Assembly: GCF_900117455.1 (NCBI RefSeq)
Contig: NZ_FPHO01000002.1
Span: 1,178,001-1,242,000, forward strand
Direction of reading: 5' to 3'
DNA from: Hyphomicrobium sp. CS1GBMeth3
GTDB taxonomy: Bacteria; Pseudomonadota; Alphaproteobacteria; Rhizobiales; Hyphomicrobiaceae
DNA: 64,000 nucleotides
Part shown: positions 49,895-58,828 of the stretch, in pieces
Layout of the letters: each line of letters starts with the position of its first letter
Numbering within the stretch: the first letter of the stretch is position 1
Translations under genes and position numbers: made by a program
The notes under the pieces: model-generated
Told to the model about the DNA's origin: nothing
The model's database searches: none
What the model saw: only the letters and a program-made list of their open reading frames with translations

Positions 49895-50839
49895 ATGCCC
49901 ATCAATACTTGGCTGACACGACGTGCACTTCTGGCCAAGGGTCTGGCGGCTGCTTCGGCGGCGGTGCTACCCTCCGGCTCGGCCGTCCCGGACGAGGCAT
50001 CGTTTTCTTTTCTTGTGGTCGGCGATTGGGGTCACGCCCATTCGGAGGGGCAACGCAAGGTCGCGCGCGCAATGGGGATGGCGGCGCGGCGAGATCAAGC
50101 TAGGTTCGTCGTCTCGACTGGAGACAACTTCTACCCCAGGGGTGTTACTGGAGTGACAGACCCCTTGTGGAGGAAAGCCTTCGAAAGTGTCTATGTCGAC
50201 AACGCCCTTCAAGGCCCGTGGTATCCAGTTCTCGGGAATCATGATCACAAGGGTAATGTTGCCGCGGAGAGGGACTATTCAGCAGCGAGTTCTCGTTGGT
50301 CGATGCCCGCAGACTATTATCGGCACACTGAGGTGCTAGGCAGTGGCAACGTTGTCGAACTCTTCTTTCTAGATACGCTTCCCCTCTCGAGGGCAGGCGA
50401 CGGCTTCATAACGCGACTTTTCGAGCCGAGCGCAGCTACGCAGCTATCGTGGCTGAGTGCTGCGCTCGCTGAAAGCAAAGCCACGTGGAAAATCGTGGTG
50501 GGCCATCATCCAGTATTCTCCACAGGACCTCACGGCAATACGCCGGCCCTCATCGCCTCCTTGAAACCCCTCTTCGACCGCTATCATGTCGCCGCGTATG
50601 TCAACGGACACGACCACAACTTGCAGCACATCATTGTCGACGGCGTTAGCTATTTAACATGCGGATCGGGAGCCGAAGCGCACCCCGCTGCACATTCGGC
50701 CGAGTCCACGTTCTCCGCAGCCGTCCCTGGCTTTATGGTTGTAAAGATGACGCCGTCCGCAATCCTGGTCACCTTCCTGGACTCCCAGGCTCGGGTGCTC
50801 TACCGCGCAACCATTCCTCCCCGGACCGCCGGCCACTGA
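49895..50839 (+). CDS. Purple-acid-phosphatase-like metallophosphoesterase
   Basis: A 314-residue exported enzyme. The N-terminus TRRALLAKGLAAASAAVLPSG is a twin-arginine-type signal. The dinuclear metal site is complete and of the mammalian type-5 (TRAP) pattern: GDWGHA, STGDNFYPRG, LGNHDHKG, VVGHHPVFS and NGHDHNLQ. It should hydrolyse phosphomonoesters in the periplasm using an Fe-M centre. The fit of an iron phosphatase to a metal island is suggestive only. ATG 49895 is downstream of AGGAG; the frame begins at 49844. Confidence 0.85.
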   Translation: MPINTWLTRRALLAKGLAAASAAVLPSGSAVPDEASFSFLVVGDWGHAHSEGQRKVARAMGMAARRDQARFVVSTGDNFYPRGVTGVTDPLWRKAFESVYVDNALQGPWYPVLGNHDHKGNVAAERDYSAASSRWSMPADYYRHTEVLGSGNVVELFFLDTLPLSRAGDGFITRLFEPSAATQLSWLSAALAESKATWKIVVGHHPVFSTGPHGNTPALIASLKPLFDRYHVAAYVNGHDHNLQHIIVDGVSYLTCGSGAEAHPAAHSAESTFSAAVPGFMVVKMTPSAILVTFLDSQARVLYRATIPPRTAGH

Positions 50840-51015
50840 AGACGGCGGGGAGCACAGCCCACCTACTCAACGGCCGGTAGCCCCTTTGCCCGGGACCAGC
50901 GATTGGCTCGCGGCGAAGCGAACCATTGACCGGCGTCAAGGCGATGCACTTGGGATTGTGCTGCAGGAAGAAAAGCACGCTGAAGGCTACGATGAGTCCC
51001 AAGGAGCGGAGTCTG

Positions 51016-51753
51016 ATGCCGGACTATAAGGAATACGTAGCGTGGGACGTGCCAACACGCTTGTTCCACTGGATCAACGCGATCGTTGTCATCGGCCTTC
51101 TCGTGACGGGGCTCGACATCCTCCTCGACAACCTGTTCCACCATTCCGCGTCTGGCAAGGTGACGCTCAAGGACGTCCACGTTTCCTTCGGCTATCTGAT
51201 GACCGTGAACCTGCTGTGGCGGTTTGTCTGGGCCTTTTTCGGAAACAAGTATGCGCGATGGCGGGCCATTGCACCCGGCGGCCCCGGCTACCTGACCGCC
51301 CTGCGCGCCTACACGGCCTCGTTCCTCGCGGGCGAGCCCCAACAGTACGTGGGCCACAATCCGATGGCGCGCATCGCCGTTTCCCTGCTCTTCCTGTTGC
51401 TTCTGATGCAGGGGATCACTGGGCTCGTCCTCGCTGGAACCGACCTCTACTGGCCTCCTTTCGGGCATTGGTTCGCGGCGTGGGTTGCCGCCCCCGGAGT
51501 TGATCCCGCCCTTGTCGCCCCAGGCGCCATCGACTTGATCGACAAGACCTCGTACGAGGCGATGCGCGCCTTTCGCAAACCATTTGTCATCGTGCACGAA
51601 TTCGGGTTTTACGCACTGGCAGTCATGATCGTTCTCCACATCATCGCCGTCGTGGTGACCGAGGTACGTGAAGGCGGCAGCATCACGTCAGCCCTGTTCA
51701 CCGGGCGCAAGATCCTCTCACATCGTCCGCCCGATGCATCCAATGACAGCTGA
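51016..51753 (+). CDS. Cytochrome b561 / Ni-Fe hydrogenase b-type cytochrome family protein
   Basis: A 245-residue four-helix dihaem-type cytochrome b. Helix 1 begins VPTRLFHWINAIVVIGLLVTG with a haem-ligand His; HVSFGYLMTVNLLWRF, LLLLMQGITGLVLAG and IVHEFGFYALAVMIVLHIIAVVV hold the others. It moves electrons between quinone and periplasmic partners. AAGGAG lies 9 bases before ATG 51016; upstream in-frame starts are less supported. Its TGA overlaps a small ATG (TGATG), followed by the P1B-5 ATPase gene. Confidence 0.88.
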   Translation: MPDYKEYVAWDVPTRLFHWINAIVVIGLLVTGLDILLDNLFHHSASGKVTLKDVHVSFGYLMTVNLLWRFVWAFFGNKYARWRAIAPGGPGYLTALRAYTASFLAGEPQQYVGHNPMARIAVSLLFLLLLMQGITGLVLAGTDLYWPPFGHWFAAWVAAPGVDPALVAPGAIDLIDKTSYEAMRAFRKPFVIVHEFGFYALAVMIVLHIIAVVVTEVREGGSITSALFTGRKILSHRPPDASNDS

Positions 51754-51932
51754 TGGCTAAGGCCGCGCGGGGATTGACCGGCCTACTCCGGCATGTCGCC
51801 GCGCTACGGGGGGCCAAGGTGAAAGAGGCACCGATGCCGGTCAGCCACGCCTCCCCAAAGCAGAATGCGCTACCCATTTGGATGACCAATGGATTTTGGG
51901 CCGAATTGCGGAAAGCTCTCCATGGTCGATGA
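51753..51932 (+). CDS. Candidate 59-residue small protein
   Basis: A short frame starting ATG in a TGATG overlap with the cytochrome b stop and ending in TGA 51930-51932, just after the P1B-5 ATPase start at 51922. It encodes a basic peptide (MAKAARGLTGLLRHVAALRG at the start). The coupled position is suggestive, but there is no recognisable family and codon use is only moderately gene-like. Confidence 0.3.
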   Translation: MAKAARGLTGLLRHVAALRGAKVKEAPMPVSHASPKQNALPIWMTNGFWAELRKALHGR

Positions 51933-54210
51933 GCGTTTCGTCAGGCGTTCCCTGCTGCTCGCTGTCCTGCTCGGCCTTTTGGCGGGGGCGATGGCATTTG
52001 CATTCGGTCATGACAGGCTGGCGGATTGGCTCTGGAGAGGGGCGACGGTCCCGGTCGTCATCGTTCTTGCCATCTCCATTATTCGCAGTCTCCTAGCGCG
52101 ACGCCTGGGCGTCGATGCGATCGCGCTCTTGGCGATGGCAGGAGCCATCGCTCTCAACCAGTCGCTTGCCGCAATTGTCATCGCCATCATGTACACCGGC
52201 GGCACAGTGCTCGAGGACTACGCGGTCGCTCGCGCCGAGCGCAATCTAAAGGCGCTTATAGACCGCGCTCCGACGATCGCGCTCCGCCGCCATGGCGGAG
52301 TAACCGAGCAGGTCCCGATCTCATCGATCGCCATCGGCAATACCATCGTGGTCCGCGCAGGGGAGATCGTGCCAGTTGACGGGCTCATTAGGTCGCCGAC
52401 TGCGGTCATCGATGAATCGGCCCTGACAGGCGAACCGATCCCCGTCACACGGGCCCTCGGCGAGAGCGCGCGCAGCGGTACCCTCAATGCCGGCGATACC
52501 TTTGAGATGACGGCCGTTGCCACGGCCGAGGACAGTACATATGCCGGCATCGTACGTCTCGTAACTGCCGCTCAAACCGCCAAGGCTCCCTTTATCCGCT
52601 TGGCTGATCGCTATGCCCTGCTGCTTCTGCCCGTCAGCCTTCTCGTTGCTGGGCTGGCCTGGGCCATATCTGGCGAGGCCGTCCGCGCGCTGGCAGTGCT
52701 GGTCGTCGCCACCCCTTGTCCGCTGATCCTGGCCGCGCCGGTCGCATTCATCGCCGGTGTATCGCAGGCGGCACATCGTGGGATCATCATCAAGGGTGGG
52801 GCTCCGCTGGATGCCTTGGCGCAGACGCACACCGTGCTTTTTGACAAGACCGGAACCCTGACAGTTGGGGGCGCGCGCCTCGTTGCGATCGAGACTGGGC
52901 CGGGAGAAAGTGCCGATGAAGTGCTTCGCCTCGCTGCCTCCCTGGAGCAGGCGTCCCAACACGTCGTTGCCGACGCGATTGTCGCTGCTGCTGTGGCCAA
53001 AGGGCTTGCCCTGCGGATGCCCTCGCAGGTTCACGAGGTTATGGGGTCAGGTCTGGAGGGTATCGTCGAAGGGAAATGCGTTCGCGCGGGCTCCCACCAG
53101 CTCATCTTCGGGACGCATCGGCCCGATGATTGGGCTCAACGTGCGTTGCGCCGGGCATCTTGGCGGTCCGCGCTCAGCGTCTTTGTTTCCATCGACGGCC
53201 GCATCGCCGGCGCGTTGCTCCTGGGCGACGAGCTACGCAAGGAGACCCCGCGCGCAGTCCAATCGCTTCGCGCCGCTGGCATCACACGCATCGTGATGGT
53301 GTCAGGTGACCGGGCGGATGCGGCCGAGACCATCGCCGCAGCGCTCGACATCGATGCGGTCCTCTCGGATCGGGATCCATCCGACAAGGTGGATGCTGTG
53401 GCGATGGAAAGTCGTCTCCATCCCACCCTCATGGTCGGTGACGGTATCAACGACGCTCCGGCGCTCGCCGCCGCCGACGTCGGAGTGGCATTGGGTGCCC
53501 GGGGTGCCGGTGCCTCGTCCGAGGCGGCCGACGTGGTCATTATCGTGGACCGCCTTGACCGCGTCTCGGAAGCGGTGTCGATCGCGCGGCGCTCCCGTCG
53601 AATTGCGGTTCAAAGCATTGTCGTCGGTATGGGGCTGTCCGGCATTGCCATGGCTGCTGCAGCCGTCGGATGGCTCGAGCCCGTCGCGGGCGCGCTTACG
53701 CAGGAAGCCATCGATGTCGCCGTCATTGTCAACGCGCTGCGCGCCCTTCGCCCCCAATGGCGGGCTGCAAAAGGTGCGGTTCTTGGGAAAATGGCAAGGG
53801 AGCTCGGCGAGCAACACCGCCTCCTGGAGGAGGATCTGGATAAGCTGCTTCAGATCTCCGATGATCTCGACGATGCGGAGGGTCAAAAGGCCGTTGATCT
53901 GATCCTCAGGGCCCACCGCCTTGTCGAGGACAGCGTCGTCACCCACGAGCGGGATGACGAGACGATCATCTACCCACGTCTCACCAAGTACCTGGCCGAC
54001 GGCCACGGACTGTCGGCGATGAGCCGCGCTCACCGGGAGATCTTGCATCAGGCAAGGCTTCTGGCCCGGATTGCCAGTGAATTGCGGGCAGAGGACGCCG
54101 ATAAATACCTGGTGCGCGACGCGCAGCGCGTGATCGGATCCATTGAAGCGCTCGTCCGCATCCACAATGCTCAGGAGGACGACATTTATGAACACGTTGT
54201 CCAGGCATAG
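51922..54210 (+). CDS. P1B-5-type metal P-type ATPase with C-terminal hemerythrin domain
   Basis: A 762-residue metal exporter. No N-terminal metal-binding domain; actuator loop TGEP (about 169-172); helix-4 metal site TPCPLILAAP (264 on), the P1B-5 signature; phosphorylation loop DKTGTLT (308 on); hinge GDGINDAPALAA (about 507 on). From about residue 629 there is a four-helix hemerythrin-like domain with EQHRLL, THERDDETIIYP, AHREI and IHNAQEDDIYEH ligands for a di-iron site. Characterised P1B-5 pumps (such as Nia of Sinorhizobium) handle Ni and Fe. ATG 51922 follows GGAAAG; ATG 51889 is an alternative. Confidence 0.93.
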   Translation: MVDERFVRRSLLLAVLLGLLAGAMAFAFGHDRLADWLWRGATVPVVIVLAISIIRSLLARRLGVDAIALLAMAGAIALNQSLAAIVIAIMYTGGTVLEDYAVARAERNLKALIDRAPTIALRRHGGVTEQVPISSIAIGNTIVVRAGEIVPVDGLIRSPTAVIDESALTGEPIPVTRALGESARSGTLNAGDTFEMTAVATAEDSTYAGIVRLVTAAQTAKAPFIRLADRYALLLLPVSLLVAGLAWAISGEAVRALAVLVVATPCPLILAAPVAFIAGVSQAAHRGIIIKGGAPLDALAQTHTVLFDKTGTLTVGGARLVAIETGPGESADEVLRLAASLEQASQHVVADAIVAAAVAKGLALRMPSQVHEVMGSGLEGIVEGKCVRAGSHQLIFGTHRPDDWAQRALRRASWRSALSVFVSIDGRIAGALLLGDELRKETPRAVQSLRAAGITRIVMVSGDRADAAETIAAALDIDAVLSDRDPSDKVDAVAMESRLHPTLMVGDGINDAPALAAADVGVALGARGAGASSEAADVVIIVDRLDRVSEAVSIARRSRRIAVQSIVVGMGLSGIAMAAAAVGWLEPVAGALTQEAIDVAVIVNALRALRPQWRAAKGAVLGKMARELGEQHRLLEEDLDKLLQISDDLDDAEGQKAVDLILRAHRLVEDSVVTHERDDETIIYPRLTKYLADGHGLSAMSRAHREILHQARLLARIASELRAEDADKYLVRDAQRVIGSIEALVRIHNAQEDDIYEHVVQA

Positions 54211-55672
54211 GGACCAAGACAAAGGATCGCGAGCGCATTCTGCGCGGCATTTGGGCCTGCCTGGCGCCGTCGTCGCGGTGCTCTTCGTTGTGGCAGCGCT
54301 TTTGCCACTTATCGCCGCGCTCGGCTCCGGTATAGAGCCCGCGAACACTTCCACCGAGCTGGCGACCGCGCTTGGGCTGACTGCTGCAGCTCTCCTATTC
54401 CTACAGTTCTGGAGCTCAGGCCGTTACGAGAGCATCTCCGGCCGCGTCGGCATCGACCGAACGATGGGATTTCACCGCCTTGCAGCGTGTGCGTTGCTCG
54501 CGTTTGCGCTGCTTCACCCCGTGACCTACCTTGCGAATAGCCTGTTCGCCGATCCTGTCGCGACCTGGAGCCGGCTCACGGCGATGATGGCAAGTCCGCG
54601 TCTGCGCAGCGGCTCGCTTGCGCTCGCGGGATTGATTATCATTGTTTCCGTGGCCGCGGTGCGCACGCGCCCCTTCGTCCGCTACGAAGTCTGGCGTATT
54701 GGCCATGGACCGCTAGCGGTCTTCGTGGCGGGTCTCGTCCTCCATCATGCCACGACCACCGGGACCTACAGTGCCGAGACGCCGTTGCGCCATATCTTGA
54801 TCATATTCGCTGGCGGCGCCCTTGCGGCAATCCTCTCGGTGTATGTGGTGAGACCCTGGCGTATGTGGCGCGAGGACTGGCACGTCGGGCAGGTGCGGCG
54901 GATTGGTACCCGCGCCATCGAGATGATTTTGCACGGCCCCGCGACGACGCGGCTCCGCTTTCGCGCGGGCCAGTTCATTTGGATGACGCTCGCGCCCCAT
55001 CGTCCGCCCTTCCACGATCATCCATTTTCGATCGCTTCGGCTCCGGCTGAACTTCCCCGCCTACGTCTTGTGATCAACGAAGTTGGCGATTGCACCCGAA
55101 CTTTTGAACGCATCGCCCCGGGCACCCGCGTCGCCATTGACGGCCCGCATGGAAGCTTCATGGTGCCGCCGGACAAAGCGCCGGTTATCTTGATCTCCGG
55201 CGGCGCGGGCATCGCTCCGCTTCTCGGTATGATTGAAGAAGCCGCAGCAATTGGAGATCGAAGGCCCTACCGCCTTCTCTTTGCGGCACGGGAGCAAGGC
55301 GGTTTGATTTACCTCGACCGACTGCGCGAGCTGCAGTTGAAGGTTGATCTCTCTATTCATTGCCTAGTCGATGCAGGTCAACGCGAAGACCAGATTGGGA
55401 AGGGGCCGCTACAGCCGAACCATGTCCGTGATTTTGTCGACGGCGTCGATCCGCAGGGAGCGGTTGCACTCGTTTGTGGCCCGCCGCGGATGATGGAGGT
55501 GGCAACCGACGCCCTCTTGGGAGCTGGCGTTCCAGAGAACTCGGTCCTCTACGAGAGGTTTGACTTCGGCGCTGGCAAGGGGCGGCTTGACAAGGCGCGC
55601 CGAAACCAGGAGTTGCTCGTATTTCTCGTTATCGTCGTGGCGATGACAGCCTTTAGTCTGCGCCAACTCTAG
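54188..55672 (+). CDS. Ferric-reductase-like flavocytochrome (NAD(P)H oxidoreductase)
   Basis: A 494-residue protein. The N-terminal half has about six helices of the ferric reductase-like domain with haem-ligand His pairs (GFHRLAACALLAFALLHP and IGHGPLAVFVAGLVLHH). The C-terminal half is a ferredoxin reductase module: FAD site HDHPFSIASAP, NAD site SGGAGIAPLLGM and CGPPRMMEVA. A final hydrophobic helix ends the protein. It would pass electrons from NAD(P)H across the membrane. Its start overlaps the P1B-5 ATPase by 23 bp, with AGGAGG before it, so the two are co-translated; iron chemistry is a likely common theme. Confidence 0.88.
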   Translation: MNTLSRHRDQDKGSRAHSARHLGLPGAVVAVLFVVAALLPLIAALGSGIEPANTSTELATALGLTAAALLFLQFWSSGRYESISGRVGIDRTMGFHRLAACALLAFALLHPVTYLANSLFADPVATWSRLTAMMASPRLRSGSLALAGLIIIVSVAAVRTRPFVRYEVWRIGHGPLAVFVAGLVLHHATTTGTYSAETPLRHILIIFAGGALAAILSVYVVRPWRMWREDWHVGQVRRIGTRAIEMILHGPATTRLRFRAGQFIWMTLAPHRPPFHDHPFSIASAPAELPRLRLVINEVGDCTRTFERIAPGTRVAIDGPHGSFMVPPDKAPVILISGGAGIAPLLGMIEEAAAIGDRRPYRLLFAAREQGGLIYLDRLRELQLKVDLSIHCLVDAGQREDQIGKGPLQPNHVRDFVDGVDPQGAVALVCGPPRMMEVATDALLGAGVPENSVLYERFDFGAGKGRLDKARRNQELLVFLVIVVAMTAFSLRQL

Positions 55673-55944
55673 GAAACCGTCTGCTCGACCAAGTACTTGA
55701 CGATTGTCGTGCGAGCAACGGGATCGTCGACATTATGGTCTTCCAGAAACTTCGAGAGAGCGGCTGCGCGCTCGTTGCTTGTATCTCCCTTGAGATTTCG
55801 TGCGAGCCTGCCCACGCATCCGTGGCACTTCGCGCAGTACATTTTGAAGGTCGCCTCGGTCGCGAATCCGACCGAAATGTCAACCGACGTGAGCGTCAGC
55901 GCGGCGAGGACAATCGGAAAGATATGCTCACATCGGATTTTCAT
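55669..55944 (-). CDS. Small periplasmic c-type cytochrome
   Basis: A 91-residue protein with a signal peptide (about residues 1-28) and one haem-binding motif CAKCHGC. The rest (RNLKGDTSNERAAALSKFLEDHNVDDPVARTTIVKYL) resembles small monohaem cytochromes. No methionine follows the haem motif, so the second axial ligand would be the single downstream His or none. Its stop overlaps the end of the convergent flavocytochrome gene by 4 bp. Confidence 0.78.
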   Translation of the reverse strand: MKIRCEHIFPIVLAALTLTSVDISVGFATEATFKMYCAKCHGCVGRLARNLKGDTSNERAAALSKFLEDHNVDDPVARTTIVKYLVEQTVS

Positions 55945-56235
55945 GCTTTTGCCGCATCTTGGTCGCGCAGCTGGCTCGCTGTCCGACCATCTGCGAACGG
56001 TTCACCGGCCACCGCCCATCGTTTCGAGGGCTGACTTGCGCGCCGCTGTCATCTTCTCCTCGTTCCGCAAGCCGGCCGAACCCCTCGACCGGCTCGACCC
56101 AATAGACAAGGTTCGACATCGATGTATTGATGCGGATCACTTCCAGCAGCGGTACCAGACGCGCGCGGGAGACAATCACCGAAAACACGCCGCGCATGAC
56201 GCGGCCACGCGCGCGTTCGCCGTTTGCATGTCGAC
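55928..56235 (-). pseudogene. 5'-truncated DUF3240 gene
   Basis: Reading leftward from about 56235, the frame gives GERARGRVMRGVFSVIVSR, then LVPLLEVIR and LVYWVEPVEGFGRLAE, clearly homologous to the C-terminal half of the intact DUF3240 protein at 48736 (RVRGRVERGVLVAV and AYWLEPVLEVGRL). The N-terminal 45 residues are missing. A short product could start at ATG 56197. Its 3' end overlaps the cytochrome c start by 17 bp. Confidence 0.7.
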
Positions 56236-56608
56236 CGCGGGCTGAAAATCGAGAACAGCGTCCCGCCGGACATTATGGTCGCGTGCCAACCTCGAGATCT
56301 CAACGAGATTCTGGCGTACCTTGTGGGCAACGCCTGCAAACACGCAAAATCGAAGGTGCTGCGGGTCGAGCAGGAGACAAGCCGCAACTTTATTACTATC
56401 GTTGTTGAGGACGACGGGCCAAGTTTGCCCTCAGAAGCTGGGAGTCGTGCTCAACATCGGTGAGCAACGTGGAACGCAAGCGCGCGGCTCCAGTCTTGGC
56501 CTGGCGATCGTACGCGATCTTATGCAACTCTATGGCGGATCGATCCGGATTGACCGATCCGATCTCGGCGGACTCAAAGTGATCCTCGAAGTTCCGGTCT
56601 TCTCATGA
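56224..56608 (+). pseudogene. Truncated, frameshifted histidine kinase remnant
   Basis: Only the ATPase end of a kinase remains: DRGLKIENSVPPDIMVACQ, EILAYLVGNACKHAKSKV and VEDDGPSLPSEAG in one frame, then after a frameshift near 56440 GVVLNIGEQRG, SSLGLAIVRDLMQLYGGSI and DLGGLKVILEVPV in another. It aligns throughout with the C-terminal third of the intact kinase at 42404-43756. The sensor, membrane and phosphoacceptor parts are absent. Confidence 0.8.
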
Positions 56609-56734
56609 CTGGTCGCCAGCGCAGCTTAGGCCGGGTCTCATCATAAGCGCGAGGGGGCTGACCCCGGTCAGACCTCGATAGCGCTAGCGGTCCTGCCTCG
56701 TTCAATTGGCTGTCTTGCCGCAATCTTGCCCGCA

Positions 56735-56750
56735 TTCAGGTTGTTGTCAG
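56735..56750 (+). promoter_or_regulatory. TTCAG/GTCAG direct repeat, 11-bp period
   Basis: TTCAG (56735-56739) and GTCAG (56746-56750) lie 48 bases before the response regulator ATG, compatible with autoregulation by an OmpR/PhoB-type regulator. Confidence 0.4.
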
Positions 56751-56797
56751 CTCCGGCAGATAGCGGCAGTCCTATGCATTTCCGGGCCGACACAGAC

Positions 56798-57451
56798 ATG
56801 AGGATCCTTCTGATCGAGGACGAACCGCTACTCGGGGAGGCAGTGGCCACTCACCTGAAAAAAATTCACGCTGTCGATTGGCTGCAGTCTTTGGACGAGG
56901 CGTCGGGGGCCGTGCAAACCGTGGCATATGATCTGCTTCTCTTGGACGTCAATCTTCCCGATGGTCACGGACTGGACCTGCTGCGCTCGATGCGCGGATC
57001 CGGACAATACGTTCCGGTGATCGTCATTACCGCGCGCGACCAGATCCGCGACCGCATCGAAGGTCTTAACGCCGGGGCCGATGACTATGTCCTGAAGCCG
57101 TTCGACCTCGATGAGCTGACTGCGCGCATCAACTCCGTGCAGCGCCGCGTGGCAGCCATACCAAGCCCACGGATGACCATCGGCGCCAGCGAGATCGATC
57201 AAACGGCGCGGAAGGTCTGGCGCGATGGTGAGGAAATTCATCTCACCGCGCGCGAATGGGCCCTGCTCGAATGCTTCGCCCGACGGCTGGGCACTATCGT
57301 GTCGAAGGCAAAGCTCGAGGAGGTCCTCTACAATTTCGGCTCCGAGATCGAGAGCAATGCGGTCGAGGTCTACATCAGCCGGCTGCGCAAGAAGCTGGGC
57401 AGCGAGACGATCCGCACCCTACGCGGTCTCGGCTACCGCATGGACCGTTAG
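56798..57451 (+). CDS. OmpR/PhoB-family response regulator
   Basis: A 217-residue regulator. Receiver: RILLIEDEPLLGEAV, phospho-Asp in LLLLDVNLPDGHG, ITARD, and Lys in YVLKPFD. The winged-helix domain has HLTAREWALLECFARR and SNAVEVYISRLRKKLG ending GLGYRMDR. PmrA/QseB-like in length and layout. ATG 56798 is the conserved start; the frame opens at 56726. It is 2 bases before its kinase gene and probably controls the lipid A modification genes downstream. Confidence 0.92.
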   Translation: MRILLIEDEPLLGEAVATHLKKIHAVDWLQSLDEASGAVQTVAYDLLLLDVNLPDGHGLDLLRSMRGSGQYVPVIVITARDQIRDRIEGLNAGADDYVLKPFDLDELTARINSVQRRVAAIPSPRMTIGASEIDQTARKVWRDGEEIHLTAREWALLECFARRLGTIVSKAKLEEVLYNFGSEIESNAVEVYISRLRKKLGSETIRTLRGLGYRMDR

Positions 57452-57453
57452 CG

Positions 57454-58806
57454 ATGGCGACCTGGACGATCAAGCAACGCCTCATCAGGTCATTGATTAC
57501 GCTGATCGGCTTATTCTGGATCTTCGGCGTCGCAGCTGCGGGTCTTGTGGTTAGACACGAGATCACCGAAGTTTTCGACAGCGCTCTGCGAGAAACGGCT
57601 GGAGAGATTCTTCCCGTCGCTCTTCAAGAGCTCCACCGCAAGATTGCGCATCAAAGCGGCTCTCCTCTCCTGACGACCCTAGCGAGTTCTTTGACGGCAA
57701 GTCGTGGCCACGTGCATTTCCTATTGAGGGACCGCAGCGGCGCTGTCCTGCTCGCGTCAAATGGCGGGCCCAAGGACCCGCAAGCGATCCCGCTCAGGAA
57801 GGGCTTCTACAGCCACGGCGAGTTCCGATATTACGCGCGCTTCCTACGCGACGAAAGCATATGGATCGCGGTCGCCCAGGATCTGCAAGAGCGGCAAGAG
57901 GCTGCCATCGGCGTGTGGCTTGGGCTTGCTTCTCCGCTGCTTGCGCTGTTGCCAATTGCCGCCTTGGCCGTGTGGCGGACGGTCGGCCGCGCGACCGAAT
58001 CCATCTCGCGCGTGGCGAACGAGCTTGAAGCACGCGGCCGCAATGATCTCGAGCCGATCGATGCCGCAGGCCTTCCGGCCGAGATTTCTCCCGTGATCAA
58101 AGCCGTCAATACGCTCATGATGCGCCTCAAGGCCGCGCTCGATTCCGAGCGTGCGTTCGCGGCCAACGCCGCGCACGAGCTGCGTAATCCGATTGCGGCT
58201 CTGCGAGTGCAGATCCAGCTGCTCGCTGGCAACCTCCGAGCCACGGGGGAGAGCTCGCGGGTCGAGAGCATCGAAGCGCAGCTCGGTCGCCTGAGCCGTC
58301 GCGTGGAGAAGTTGCTTCAGATGTCGCGCGCTGAAGCCGGTCTTGGCCACTCACGGGAGCGCACGGATCTTCTCGCTATCGCCGCGCTGATTGTCGATGA
58401 CTATCGCCAGCAGTCCGGTGTGGGTAGGCGGCTGAGGTTCCAGATAGAAGATGACGAGAGTTTCTGGGTCGGAATGGATCAGGACGCCCTCGCCATCGTG
58501 CTGCGCAATGTGATCGAGAACGCGATCCATCACGGAATCGATACAGAGCCGATCGAAGTCCGCGTCGGACGCGACCACACCCTCCGCGTCGTCAACGCCT
58601 GCGAAGCCGTCCCGCCACATATTTTGAGAGAGCTGACAAACCGATTCCGCCGCGCCGGCGCGCGACAGGGGGTTGGCAGCGGCCTTGGCCTTACGATCGT
58701 GGATATGATCATGCGCCAAGCTGGCGGATTGGTAGCGCTCGCTTCACCGGCCGAGGGACGGCCGGATGGCTTCCAGATTGTGCTTAAGTTTCCTAGTATG
58801 ATTTGA
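57454..58806 (+). CDS. Sensor histidine kinase (QseC/PmrB-like)
   Basis: A 450-residue membrane kinase. Two helices (about 12-34 and 152-172) flank a periplasmic domain; a HAMP segment follows. The phosphoacceptor His is in FAANAAHELRNPIAAL; ATP-binding boxes are NVIENAIHHG and GSGLGLTIVDMI; the D-box is poorly conserved (VVNACEAVPP). ATG 57454 follows the regulator stop directly; upstream frame lies inside the regulator gene. Confidence 0.92.
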   Translation: MATWTIKQRLIRSLITLIGLFWIFGVAAAGLVVRHEITEVFDSALRETAGEILPVALQELHRKIAHQSGSPLLTTLASSLTASRGHVHFLLRDRSGAVLLASNGGPKDPQAIPLRKGFYSHGEFRYYARFLRDESIWIAVAQDLQERQEAAIGVWLGLASPLLALLPIAALAVWRTVGRATESISRVANELEARGRNDLEPIDAAGLPAEISPVIKAVNTLMMRLKAALDSERAFAANAAHELRNPIAALRVQIQLLAGNLRATGESSRVESIEAQLGRLSRRVEKLLQMSRAEAGLGHSRERTDLLAIAALIVDDYRQQSGVGRRLRFQIEDDESFWVGMDQDALAIVLRNVIENAIHHGIDTEPIEVRVGRDHTLRVVNACEAVPPHILRELTNRFRRAGARQGVGSGLGLTIVDMIMRQAGGLVALASPAEGRPDGFQIVLKFPSMI

Positions 58807-58828
58807 GCCTTACGCGGCGCACGATCCC

